Positions 48,601-61,646 of a stretch of DNA of 64,000 bases are shown here, piece after piece; the stretch's first letter is position 1, and each line of letters opens with the position of its first letter. Made by a program: the position numbers and the translations under genes. The notes below the pieces were generated by a model. The model was not told the DNA's origin, searched no databases, and saw only the letters and a program-made list of their open reading frames with translations. The stretch is from Siphonodentalium dalli (taxonomy: Eukaryota; Mollusca; Scaphopoda; Gadilida; Siphonodentaliidae). The DNA lies in assembly GCA_032622095.1 (NCBI GenBank), contig CP136066.1, positions 117,513,319 through 117,577,318 on the forward strand, in the 5' to 3' direction.

Positions 48601-50171
48601 GTCCCCTATTTGGACACTATGGACGGCGGCCATTTTGAATCGGATGTGTTAATTTGGTGAATATGTGGGGAGTCTTGGGGGCAATACTACACCTCTATTT
48701 GTTCGACCTAAATCGGAAAAGTGCCGAGAACTGGCATGGGTTCCCTATTTGAATCCATCTGGACGGCGGTCATGTTGGATTGGGGTGGGGGTGTGTGTGG
48801 AAATAGAGTCTTGCGGCCATCCTACAACACCCTTTATTTGAGTCACATTCGTCGTATACGTTGAGTAAAAGCTGAAAACTGCGGCCATTTCGTGAAAGTG
48901 GCGGCCATTTTGCATATGTCGACCATTGTGATTGGTTTGTGGGGGAAAAAAATCAGTCTTCATAATTGACATACACTGGCCATTCATGCCAAATGTCAGG
49001 TTTGCTTCATAAAGTGAACGATTCTGTTACTATTTGACACGTACTTAGCCGTCTTAGATATTTGCAATGGTAAACATCAATAGTTGCTCTGCAAAGCGCA
49101 AAGATGCAAATTCGTGCACAAATATTAGATAAAATGTCATTATGCTCGGCTATAACGCCTATAATCGACTAATTTTTCGATGAATTATGAATATCGAAAT
49201 TATTTATCGTGGGTGCGCACTGGAGCTTATCATTTTTGCTCGTTTTCAAACTGGAGCCATAAAAATTCGAACTGGAGCCACCGTGTGCTTGTTATTTAAT
49301 GTGCCACCTGGAGACCTGTTCAGATTTTTAGTGTATATGTTTGCATTTTCGTGCCCCCGAGATAACAAACTTACAAGAAAACTATGGTTTGCCCATTGTA
49401 ATGTCTCATTTATGGTCTAAAAACTAATTTTATCGCCGAATGTTATGGTAAAATGTCGAAAATGAAGTGATAAACTCCTAATTGTTCAATCTTCCGTGAA
49501 CGCTACAAATCAAATTCAACACACAAATCACAATTCAATTTGAAAGAAAAATGTGGCATTTTAAAGAAAATACTTACCATTTTAAGTGCCATCATGCTAA
49601 TTTTTATAAAATTGCAGAGAGGGCAACTTATGATTTATCGATGCGCACTGGACGATTATGCGATTTCGGACGGATTTAGCAGGAGCGGTGGGCCCCCAGT
49701 GAGTAGATATGCTAACCCACTAATGAATAGACAATTAATTAATTAATAGACAAAATCTTTTACACCTTCATGCTGCATGAGCATGCTAAATATAATTCAA
49801 ACATGACCTATATATATGGTGAGTGATACAGAGATCCAACGTTGGCATAGATGGATTTCCACTTTTCACAATAATTTCCATAAGACAACAACAATGAACG
49901 GACATAACTTGCTGTATACTATCGATCCAATGGTGTTTCATTAGCATGCAAAAGATAATTCAAATCTGACCGCTGATAACTGAGATGTAGAGCACCAAAG
50001 TTCGGATAGATGGGTGGACTGGTGCAACTCATTTCTATATCTATACCACCAAACTTCGTTTGCGGTGGATAATTACGTTATATGATAATATATGACGTAT
50101 ATTATTGACCGTTATATATATGCTCTCCAAAATTCATGCAGGTTAATAATAACCATATTACCCAAACATAC
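48601..50171. other. Intron sequence next to the penultimate GMC exon
   Basis: Repeated GGCGGCCATTTTG-type strings at 48624-48920; otherwise no gene or repeat recognised. Confidence 0.4.
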
Positions 50172-50394
50172 TTAAGTTCTGGATCGACGACCGCGGAATT
50201 GTCGTTCTTGGCTCCCATTTTGCATGTGGAAGACAGGTGGTAGATCCCGCTTCCGAGATGTCTAACGAAACACTTCCAGTATTGGTCACTGTTGAATGTT
50301 TCCTTCTTGCAGGGTCCATAAGGGTCGGAATTCACAACAACACCATATTCTTGCATGGCATCTGTCTTCACTATCTTCTGAATGAATCGTATTG
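50172..50394 (-). CDS. GMC oxidoreductase, penultimate exon
   Basis: 223 bases encoding about 74 residues. They include AIRFIQKIVKTDAMQ, a C-x4-F-x-SD-x-YW-x-CF-x-R segment and YHLSSTCKMG, the family motif whose His is the principal active-site base; AVVDPEL then leads into the next exon. The acceptor is strong (CTCCCTTTTGTCTTGTTC then TTTGTTCAAG), the donor is AA|GTATGT at 50171. The exon is phase 1 at its start and phase 2 at its end, and the last codon (AAG) is completed by the first base of 35437. Upstream exons should lie at higher coordinates but none is recognisable up to 64000. Substrate specificity is unknown. Confidence 0.92.
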
Positions 50395-52224
50395 CTTGAA
50401 CAAAGAACAAGACAAAAGGGAGATTAGTATATAAGGAGACGACATGCCTCGTGCCGACCAATCAACTTCGCGGCCCCTATATGTTGTCAATGGCGACTGA
50501 CGTTCGTTGAAACTATACATAGAAACATTCATAGGAGGGTGATAATATAATTGAACCTGGTTAATACGATGGGTTGTCGATTTTAGTGAATGTGTCAGTA
50601 AACAAAAACAAGTTTTATCTGTTTATTGTTACAGTGCTAAATTATTTTTAATTGCAACGATTACACGAGGAATGTACTGAATGCCATCTTTCAGTAGCAA
50701 ATAAACTTGTATTCGAAAGACAATTTAATTCCAGTAAAACCAATCGTTAATAACGACCCCGATCGGCGTAACAGACGGACGTACGTACTTGTGACGTCAC
50801 ACATAATTTACAATATACCGTGTAGGTCGGGGGGGGGGGGGGTGGGGTCGGAAAAAAAATTCAGGCACGTGTGGCATTTTTTCCCTTTCGATCATTTTTT
50901 GTACCCAACCGCCAATTTTTTTTCCGTTTTCGGCAGTTTTTTCCGACCATTTTTTGACACCCACCCCCTTTTAACACTAAAACAGATATTTGCGGGGGAA
51001 AATTCACTGTAAACAGCTGTATATGAATTTCTGTGCATACTATATTTATCATGGATGTTAACATGGACATGTAAATAGGAATGAGTCATTTTGAGGTCAT
51101 TCGGCCAAAACAAGCATGGTTGCCAGCGGCCATCTTGGATTTCAAAATTTGCAACAAAATACAATACGATAACTGCAGTCAGTTTACCAGTTAGAATTAC
51201 ATTATTTCTCTCATTGAAAGTGGTTTTGAAGCCCAACTCATTGCCAAAACACTAAAAAAAACAAGCAGGAAATTTTTGTTTTAGTTGCGGAAAAAATTGC
51301 TTGTTGGTGGCTTTGACAACCCACCCACCCCGGCATACGTGCCGGAATTTTTTTGTTCACCCCCCCCCCCCCCCCCCCCTGTGTAGGTAAACATTTTTAG
51401 CGAGACAACTTTTTCGTGAAAAAATCACGTCTTCCGGTAGTTGTTTAACAAAATCGCAGAATCAGCCATGAAACGAATTTTCTACTTCACAACTTTTTTC
51501 CGATATGTGGAAATGGACAACTGAAGCATTTATTTAATTATAAACAGTAAGTTGTTATGAATATGTCCTACACATGTTCATATTAGATCAGTTTCATTTG
51601 TTAGCTAAATGAAGGCAATTATGGCGTCATGACATATTGTCTTTGCGGGCCAGAATCTAGCCATCACTGAGGTGCCGTTTACACATAGCCGGTGAGCAAG
51701 CTAAGCGGCGAACCCGTTAACCGGCGAAGGTTACTGCAGAGTCTTTACACATCGCCGGCGAAGATACGCATATATTCATGTGTCTCCTTTACTTGTTAAT
51801 GTTTTCCATTAATTCTCACTGAACTGCAATATGATATTGCTGTACACATCTAGCCGATTCCTGCTAGAGGTATGGTTGGGCAGTATAGTGAAGTGAAAAA
51901 TGTTAGAAATGGAAATGCCGAATATTATTAATATCAAACTCAAACTTTCAGGTATTGCTATTGGTAATTTTAAAGATATTTAAACAACATTGTTAAAGGT
52001 TTGTTTGAGTTCATAGACAATCTGTGAAGTGAATGGTCATTGTCAGTTTTGAGATCTTTTCGTCGCATACATCTACAAATTGGTGTCTAATCATTCGGAT
52101 CGGATTTTATTTTATATATTATATATATACATTTCAACATCGCGAATCAAATGTGACACATTTTTCGTTTGCACATTATACAATAAAATATGTTTTTCAT
52201 TTTACTTGGGCGTTCACCATGTCC
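50395..52224. other. Upstream intron or flank of the GMC gene
   Basis: G13 near 50829 and C run at 51360-51379 inside a GGCATACGTGCCGGAATTTT context. The stretch 51680-51770 has short GCCGGCGAA repeats. No further GMC exon was found by eye. Confidence 0.4.
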
Positions 52225-52545
52225 ATGCATACAGGGCCGTGGCGATTGGGGGGGGGGGGTGTCTCATCCCAACTAATCAAAATATTCAAAAGTTGGAAAT
52301 TTCATACCTAACACGACATTAGTTGGAATTAGTTTGACATCAACAAATATGTTGAAATTGTTCTCGTAGTTTGATTTTCCAACAATTTATTAGTGGTGAT
52401 TTTTTTAGGCAACATTTGTTTATTTTTGGCCAAATTGTTGGACTGAAATGGTCATCAGTTGGAAATTATTCAACCTAAGAGGTGTGTCAAGTTTGGAAAA
52501 TGTCCAACAATTGGAAGTCTTAAGGCAAGTCTGGATTAAAAATAA
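52225..52545 (+). repeat. TTGGAAATTT repeat family, copy
   Basis: GGCCGTGGCGATT, a run of 11-12 G, TCAAAATATTCAAAAGTTGG, TTGATTTTCCAACAA and ATTGGAAGTC match 48280-48600. Confidence 0.65.
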
Positions 52546-52803
52546 TTTCTTCTTTGACTGCCAATTATATTCAACACAAAGAGATGCCCTGTTTAGTAAC
52601 ATTTCCTCTCTAAATGATACAAAAGACAGTTCAACAATGGACCTTCAAACACTTGTGAGTTATCAAACCAATCCAAACTTTCTAGTTGAAGTATTCCGTT
52701 CATCTGTGATACAAACATTTCACTATAATGAAGCAAAGCTTCATTCACTTAACGGAACTGTTCATTTTACAGCACCATCTGACGCCACACACTCCTACAA
52801 CTG
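52546..52803 (+). pseudogene. Probable LINE C-terminal fragment
   Basis: The open frame (part of 52448-52804) reads FFFDCQLYSTQRDALFSNIS and ends in a SYQTNPNFLVEVFRSS-like segment. This resembles the H-F-x3-C-x-L-Y-x3-R tail of several non-LTR polyproteins, although the leading zinc ligands have been lost to the adjoining repeat. Fits a 5'-truncated copy; the family is not certain. Confidence 0.45.
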
Positions 52804-54232
52804 AGAACAGTACTACAGTGGATTAAAGCATTGAGGGTATAATTGCACCAGCGACCTTGGAGCTACGTCAAAGAACTTCATTGGTGATCGAATTTAAAAC
52901 TGAGCGAAAAATAATACGACTTCAAAGTTTACCGTATATCCACGGGGAAAATAAGATATGGTAATTGCTTGTAAGAATCACACATATACCAGAATGAAAG
53001 CAGAAAAAAGGGTCACCAAATCCACAAACCGCGACTAAAGCCACGCTCATACAAGAAGAATAGGGGGCTCGTTACTCTCACATCTAAAAATAGAATCTTT
53101 GGGGTCTAAAATTGGTTGTACTAAAATATTCCCAAAATATCAAAAACCCAAAAATTATTTTTCCAAATAAAATTTCAAAACTTCCAAAATTTATTTTTTC
53201 CAAAAAATTTAAAAACTTCCAAAAAATTTCAAAACCCTAAAATTTCCAAACTTCCAAATTATCAAAACCCTCAAAATTATTTCTCTAAAAAAAGTTTAAA
53301 TAAAAAAATTTATAACAAGTTTTCGGTTTCTGATAATCTCGATATTAAAATGTCGAATGTTAAATTATTTGCGTGTAATATCTTTCGTTATTTTTTGTTC
53401 AAATATTTTTCATGAATTTATTAATCGATGTTTAGAAATAGCTTTATTGGACATTGTGACCATCGATATGAATGCATACATTCCAGTGTTTTATCGGACG
53501 CAGTTCATATAATTGTCATACCTGAAAATAGACACCATTACTTTTTACATAAATAATAAAGAGCGTTTATTCTTTACTTATCTCTATATGAAGTTATTGA
53601 GTATATGACAGGCGTGTATTTTCGTCAATTATTGGAAGTATTGAAATGTACTATGTTGAATCCCTAACGGTCGAAAATTGTAATGTGAAATTAGAACCCT
53701 CCAGAATGAATTGTCATATTGAATGAATGATGATTTAATCTCAGCCATTTTTACATGGAACATGAGCGATGTACACTCAATCACACACGCCACATTGGTG
53801 TTAACAATGTGTCTTTCACACCTTTGCTTTACCAAATGAATTCTATTATTTCCCCGGTCACAGCTATATGGTATTCAGAAAACAAATCGATTTAATGTCT
53901 GAACCACACGATAATTAGTTAGCAAAAAACATGCATACATATTAAGTCAGGTCGTGAGACACTCAATTATACAAATTGCTTTGATGACATTGTTATAACA
54001 ACATTACGTAATAACCCCTTATCACTCCATTCACACTTACGACCATTTTGTATACCGAAACTACAGGTAGCACCGATGATGTAACATTATATCACTGCTA
54101 TTGTACCAATGATAGATTCAGACATGTTCCATGTTTAGAGAAATAGATAATCTGCAGGTGTTCACTTGACAAGAGATTTTGTACACTCAATCACAGACCA
54201 ACGTGATAATACCAGCCCACACCCAACCCCCA

Positions 54233-54445
54233 AGTTACCTATAATTCTGCTGTGGTTAAGCCACAACAACAACAACAACAACAACACCAACAACAACAAC
54301 AACAACAACAACAACAGTCACCAAGCGACATAACATCCTGTTTTGATGATCCAATGGCCAATGTCCATGAAGATTTTATTTCCGATGCAAGTCATATTTC
54401 AGACTAACTCCTGAAAAGTTACCTATAATTCTGCTGTGGTTAAGC
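54233..54445 (+). pseudogene. Captured fragment of the ATPase gene between 29-bp direct repeats
   Basis: 54262-54381 is a piece of the polyglutamine and following region of the neighbouring gene (ends at the codons for HEDFI), in the opposite orientation to the intact gene in this arm. The 29 bases AGTTACCTATAATTCTGCTG...TTAAGC occur on both sides (54233-54261, 54417-54445). About 35 unrelated bases follow the gene piece. The same structure, mirrored, is at 61437-61646. Confidence 0.8.
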
Positions 54446-54552
54446 AGTCCATTATTTAGGGCATACCTGTATGTAGGCCTACCAGTGGATGAATAGTCTG
54501 CCGGAGAAGTACTGTGTAGACAGGTCTTGTCGGTAAGAAAGTCAGACGAGTA

Positions 54553-54765
54553 GTGAAGGCTCGGCTATTAAAACATAGTAATGCGATAGCGAACATCAAA
54601 CGAGTCTGCGCACGCATATCTGTCAAAGGATACAAGGGCAGTCATTGGTCAATTTATCCCCGGTGTCAGCTCAGTACAATGGCAGTCATTGGTCAATTTA
54701 TCCCCGGTGTCAGCTCAGTACACAATCGGCACAAAGCCGGAGGTCATAATTACTCTTACGAATGA
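54553..54765 (+). other. 44-bp tandem duplication in a small basic open frame
   Basis: GGCAGTCATTGGTCAATTTA... is repeated at 54637-54680 and 54681-54722. A 70-codon frame crosses both copies in two different phases; it begins KARLLKHSNAIANIKRVCAR and is basic, but it has no recognised domain. The mirrored copy is 61117-61329. Convergent with the ATPase gene. Coding status uncertain. Confidence 0.3.
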
Positions 54766-55059
54766 AGAGCGTTGAACATATACGAAATTATTACACGAAT
54801 GAACTGAAATTTATATTTCACATCTTACCAACAACAGATACAGACATAGTCATAGTGTTATATTATCTTACATGTACCCATGCTATGACATACTTAAAGG
54901 GGGATAATGCACACACGGTGTGTGGAATGTTAAAGTGACACGAGGTAAGGGACGTTATGTAATATTGGTGTGTGAATATTAAAGGAGCATTCTCGCTATA
55001 CAAACCCCCCTCCCCACTTATAGATATATAACGAAGACGAGAATAACATGTTGATGAAG

Positions 55060-55065
55060 TTTATT
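55060..55065 (-). terminator. Poly(A) signal of left ATPase gene
   Basis: AATAAA on the minus strand six bases after the stop codon; mirrored at 60817-60822. Confidence 0.6.
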
Positions 55066-55070
55066 GAAAT

Positions 55071-56610
55071 TTAATCATTGTCTGAATCTTCGACCGTTAG
55101 ATTTACTTCTAAGAGTTTCTTGAATTTTCTCATCGCTTCATCTGCAGCCCATTCATTATTATATCCGCGTTTGGTCAGTTTCACCATTTTCTTCATGATC
55201 GTGTTATGTATGGGTGATGTTTTCAATCGATACTGGTATTCTATTAATCGTCTATAACTTTTGAGAAACAGAACAAACTCTGTGTCGATGGTATCCTCTT
55301 TTCCCGACATGCTCTCATCTCCCGAAATGCTCTCTTCTTCTTTCACATCAGTGGTGACGCGTTTCATCATACTTTTGAATGTGTCCATCTCGTTTACACA
55401 TCGCGCAGCTTTCTTAAGACCGAATACCGTTCTACTACCGACGACATTACCATCTTTTGAATCTGATAGCGTTCCTCGTTCATCTTCATCTGTATCTTCT
55501 CCGAAGAGAGTTGTTTTTGTCTCGGACATAGCTCCGTGTTCATCCGGGTCCTCAGTTAATTTTCGTTTTAACTTATTTTCTTGACACCAGTTTTTTACGT
55601 GTCTCTGAACATCATAATGATCTGCGAACAAAAGCCCGCATTCATTACAAGGGTACGACATGTCTTCTCGAATGTCTATACGTTTCTTCTTATTAATTTC
55701 ATCGAGCTCACCAGGTGGCCGTATGTCGTTAGTATAGTCATTATGTTGACCCTGGGGCACAATATAATTATATGTTATGCCCTTCTGTTGACCAGGGAGT
55801 TCTCTGTCATCGTATTTCATCGCATTCTGTTGACCCAGGGTCTCAGTGTCTTTTGTATGTTTTTTCATCCCATTCTGTTCATCTGGGTGTTCTCTGTCTT
55901 TTTGGAGATTATATTTCATGCCATTCCATTCACCCCTATGTTGGTTCGTGTCCTCTTTTAGTACATTCTGTCGCAGACGTAATGTGTCCGGTGTTGCGGC
56001 TTTTAAATCCACAAGTAGGTAACCGTACGGTTCACTCGTCGCTTCCGAAAACTCTCGAACCATACGCTGAGGACATTCAGGATACATCTGTCTTGATAAT
56101 GTTGAAATTAATCCCTTGTCGATTGGGTTATTGAACAATACCAAATATTGACAATTTCGTCGTTGCGTTGGATCTTTGTTGTAGTAGAAATTCTGGTTCA
56201 AACTTATCAAAGATAAGTTCAAATGGTGACTTCCTTCGGAATGCAAATCATTAACTCTCTGGTCTTTTGATGAAGTTTGCATCAAGTCATCGAGTATAAC
56301 TAGATTTTTATACCGGGGGTTGATAAGCGAATCCAAGTTTGCTGGTATTCCTCGTATAAAGTTGACCTGAGGGGTGACGGTATACTTTAATTCGTCATAT
56401 AGGGGCTGCCAATATTTATAAAACCATATTATTCTGTCAGGTGCGGGTGATATTTTTGAGGCAGACTTTTGTAGTAAGGTTTTCACGAAGTATGTCTTAC
56501 CACAAGATGTCGGTCCACTTACACATGCCGTGAATGGATGCTTGAAAATAAAATCTTCATGGACATTGGCCATTGGATCATCAAAGCAGGATGTTATGTC
56601 GCTTGGTGGC

Positions 56611-56665
<55 letters not shown>

Positions 56666-56837
56666 GGGGGTGATGATACTGTTGTTGTTGTTGTTGTTGT
56701 TGTTGTGGCTGATGATACTGTTGTTGTTGCTGTTGTTGTTGTTGTTGTTCTGAAGGCGTGTGTTTAACTTTGATATGACGCTTCAAACTATCTTGCCAAG
56801 CATAGACACTTAAGCACTCTTCACATTGATACTTCAT
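55071..56837 (-). CDS. Zinc-finger/polyQ/A32-like packaging ATPase, left copy (588 aa)
   Basis: A single uninterrupted frame from an ATG in good context (GTTAAATGAAG). Order of parts: C2H2 zinc finger (residues 5-26, C-x2-C-x12-H-x4-H); glutamine tract with YHQP and YHHP breaks (31-76); P-loop ATPase with Walker A GPTSCGKT (108-115), Walker B LVILDD (179-184) and a Gln sensor strand SLISLNQN (209-216), followed by FNNPIDK and LSRQMYP, as in packaging ATPases of Polinton/adintovirus-like elements; five imperfect 15-20-residue repeats around GQQNAMK (about 303-376); a second finger C-x2-C-x12-H-x4-C (397-418); an acidic linker and a basic helical C terminus. The family role is to pump DNA into capsids, inferred here only from homology. 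The usual viral ATPase is shorter and lacks fingers. Except for tract length the protein equals the right copy. Confidence 0.85.
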
Positions 56838-56870
56838 TTAACTAGTTCAGGCTGTCGTTCACAACGTCTC

Positions 56871-58727
<1,857 letters not shown>

Positions 58728-58741
58728 CGGCATTGCGGTGG

Positions 58742-58774
<33 letters not shown>

Positions 58775-58776
58775 GA

Positions 58777-58807
<31 letters not shown>

Positions 58808-58912
58808 ATTGCAGTATTTTACTGCGGGGGTCCGCCGGCGGCGGACCCCGGCGGCGGCGGCGGCACCGCCGCCGCAGTAAAATACCGCAATGCCGCCGCC
58901 GCCGCCGGCGTC

Positions 58913-58948
<36 letters not shown>

Positions 58949-58962
58949 CCACCGCAATGCCG
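58728..58962. repeat. 235-bp GC-rich palindrome at the centre
   Basis: CGGCATTGCGGTGGTG ... CACCACCGCAATGCCG are the ends. Inside, (TTG)n faces (CAA)n, GACGCCGGCGGCGG faces CCGCCGGCGTC, and ATTGCAGTATTTTACTGCGG faces CCGCAGTAAAATACCGCAAT. The middle is GGGGTCCGCCG-G-CGGCGGACCCC (58827-58849). Far richer in GC than its surroundings. Gly/Ala-rich open frames on both strands are artefacts. It may be a separate MITE or the turning point of the 10-kb palindrome. Confidence 0.9.
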
Positions 58963-59026
58963 ATAAATTTGTATCCAGTACAAACAACACTAAGAGACGT
59001 TGTGAACGACAGCCTGAACTAGTTAA

Positions 59027-59198
59027 ATGAAGTATCAATGTGAAGAGTGCTTAAGTGTCTATGCTTGGCAAGATAGTTTGAAGCGTCATATCAAAGTTAA
59101 ACACACGCCTTCAGAACAACAACAACAACAACAGCAACAACAACAGTATCATCAGCCACAACAACAACAACAACAACAACAACAGTATCATCACCCCC

Positions 59199-59271
<73 letters not shown>

Positions 59272-60811
59272 GCCACCAAGCGACATAACATCCTGCTTTG
59301 ATGATCCAATGGCCAATGTCCATGAAGATTTTATTTTCAAGCATCCATTCACGGCATGTGTAAGTGGACCGACATCTTGTGGTAAGACATACTTCGTGAA
59401 AACCTTACTACAAAAGTCTGCCTCAAAAATATCACCCGCACCTGACAGAATAATATGGTTTTATAAATATTGGCAGCCCCTATATGACGAATTAAAGTAT
59501 ACCGTCACCCCTCAGGTCAACTTTATACGAGGAATACCAGCAAACTTGGATTCGCTTATCAACCCCCGGTATAAAAATCTAGTTATACTCGATGACTTGA
59601 TGCAAACTTCATCAAAAGACCAGAGAGTTAATGATTTGCATTCCGAAGGAAGTCACCATTTGAACTTATCTTTGATAAGTTTGAACCAGAATTTCTACTA
59701 CAACAAAGATCCAACGCAACGACGAAATTGTCAATATTTGGTATTGTTCAATAACCCAATCGACAAGGGATTAATTTCAACATTATCAAGACAGATGTAT
59801 CCTGAATGTCCTCAGCGTATGGTTCGAGAGTTTTCGGAAGCGACGAGTGAACCGTACGGTTACCTACTTGTGGATTTAAAAGCCGCAACACCGGACACAT
59901 TACGTCTGCGACAGAATGTACTAAAAGAGGACACGAACCAACATAGGGGTGAATGGAATGGCATGAAATATAATCTCCAAAAAGACAGAGAACACCCAGA
60001 TGAACAGAATGGGATGAAAAAACATACAAAAGACACTGAGACCCTGGGTCAACAGAATGCGATGAAATACGATGACAGAGAACTCCCTGGTCAACAGAAG
60101 GGCATAACATATAATTATATTGTGCCCCAGGGTCAACATAATGACTATACTAACGACATACGGCCACCTGGTGAGCTCGATGAAATTAATAAGAAGAAAC
60201 GTATAGACATTCGAGAAGACATGTCGTACCCTTGTAATGAATGCGGGCTTTTGTTCGCAGATCATTATGATGTTCAGAGACACGTAAAAAACTGGTGTCA
60301 AGAAAATAAGTTAAAACGAAAATTAACTGAGGACCCGGATGAACACGGAGCTATGTCCGAGACAAAAACAACTCTCTTCGGAGAAGATACAGATGAAGAT
60401 GAACGAGGAACGCTATCAGATTCAAAAGATGGTAATGTCGTCGGTAGTAGAACGGTATTCGGTCTTAAGAAAGCTGCGCGATGTGTCAACGAGATGGACA
60501 CATTCAAAAGTATGATGAAACGCGTCACCACTGATGTGAAAGAAGAAGAGAGCATTTCGGGAGATGAGAGCATGTCGGGAAAAGAGGATACCATCGACAC
60601 AGAGTTTGTTCTGTTTCTCAAAAGTTATAGACGATTAATAGAATACCAGTATCGATTGAAAACATCACCCATACATAACACGATCATGAAGAAAATGGTG
60701 AAACTGACCAAACGCGGATATAATAATGAATGGGCTGCAGATGAAGCGATGAGAAAATTCAAGAAACTCTTAGAAGTAAATCTAACGGTCGAAGATTCAG
60801 ACAATGATTAA
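59027..60811 (+). CDS. Zinc-finger/polyQ/A32-like packaging ATPase, right copy (594 aa)
   Basis: Same architecture as the left copy, shifted by six residues after the glutamine tract: finger 5-26, Walker A about 114-121, Walker B about 185-190, Gln strand about 215-222, second finger about 403-424. Apart from tract length I see no amino-acid difference, and only one silent base change (GTC versus GTA, Val, within RCVNEMD). The gene is divergent from the left copy, their starts being 2.2 kb apart, and is followed by AATAAA five bases after the stop. No capsid, protease, integrase or protein-primed polymerase gene is recognisable nearby, so it does not sit in a complete virus-like element. Intactness in both arms points to recent duplication, gene conversion or use by a host. 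Confidence 0.85.
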
Positions 60812-60816
60812 ATTTC

Positions 60817-60822
60817 AATAAA
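60817..60822 (+). terminator. Poly(A) signal of right ATPase gene
   Basis: AATAAA in TTTCAATAAACTTC, five bases after the stop. Confidence 0.6.
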
Positions 60823-61436
60823 CTTCATCAACATGTTATTCTCGTCTTCGTTATATATCTATAAGTGGGGAGGGGGGTTTGTATAGCGAGAATGCTCCTT
60901 TAATATTCACACACCAATATTACATAACGTCCCTTACCTCGTGTCACTTTAACATTCCACACACCGTGTGTGCATTATCCCCCTTTAAGTATGTCATAGC
61001 ATGGGTACATGTAAGATAATATAACACTATGACTATGTCTGTATCTGTTGTTGGTAAGATGTGAAATATAAATTTCAGTTCATTCGTGTAATAATTTCGT
61101 ATATGTTCAACGCTCTTCATTCGTAAGAGTAATTATGACCTCCGGCTTTGTGCCGATTGTGTACTGAGCTGACACCGGGGATAAATTGACCAATGACTGC
61201 CATTGTACTGAGCTGACACCGGGGATAAATTGACCAATGACTGCCCTTGTATCCTTTGACAGATATGCGTGCGCAGACTCGTTTGATGTTCGCTATCGCA
61301 TTACTATGTTTTAATAGCCGAGCCTTCACTACTCGTCTGACTTTCTTACCGACAAGACCTGTCTACACAGTACTTCTCCGGCAGACTATTCATCCACTGG
61401 TAGGCCTACATACAGGTATGCCCTAAATAATGGACT

Positions 61437-61646
61437 GCTTAACCACAGCAGAATTATAGGTAACTTTTCAGGAGTTAGTCTGAAATATGACTTGCATCGG
61501 AAATAAAATCTTCATGGACATTGGCCATTGGATCATCAAAACAGGATGTTATGTCGCTTGGTGACTGTTGTTGTTGTTGTTGTTGTTGTTGTTGGTGTTG
61601 TTGTTGTTGTTGTTGTGGCTTAACCACAGCAGAATTATAGGTAACT
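61437..61646 (-). pseudogene. Mirrored captured ATPase-gene fragment
   Basis: Reverse-complement counterpart of 54233-54445, with the same 29-bp direct repeats (61437-61465, 61618-61646) and a slightly different CAA-tract length. Its presence in both arms means the insertion came before the palindrome. Confidence 0.8.

Larger units (their letters stand above)
35438..50171 (-). other. 14.7-kb intron of the GMC gene
   Basis: Begins GTATGT at 50171 and ends TTTCAG at 35438 (minus strand), phase 2. It contains a polypurine tract, two hairpin or foldback elements, several interspersed repeats, a nested transposon pair and two LINE fragments listed separately. Confidence 0.85.

Noticed and set aside
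53629-53835. 68-codon frame open in both palindrome arms (also 62081-62287)
   Set aside because: About one residue in twelve differs between arms while the neighbouring ATPase is identical, so there is no sign of protein-level constraint.
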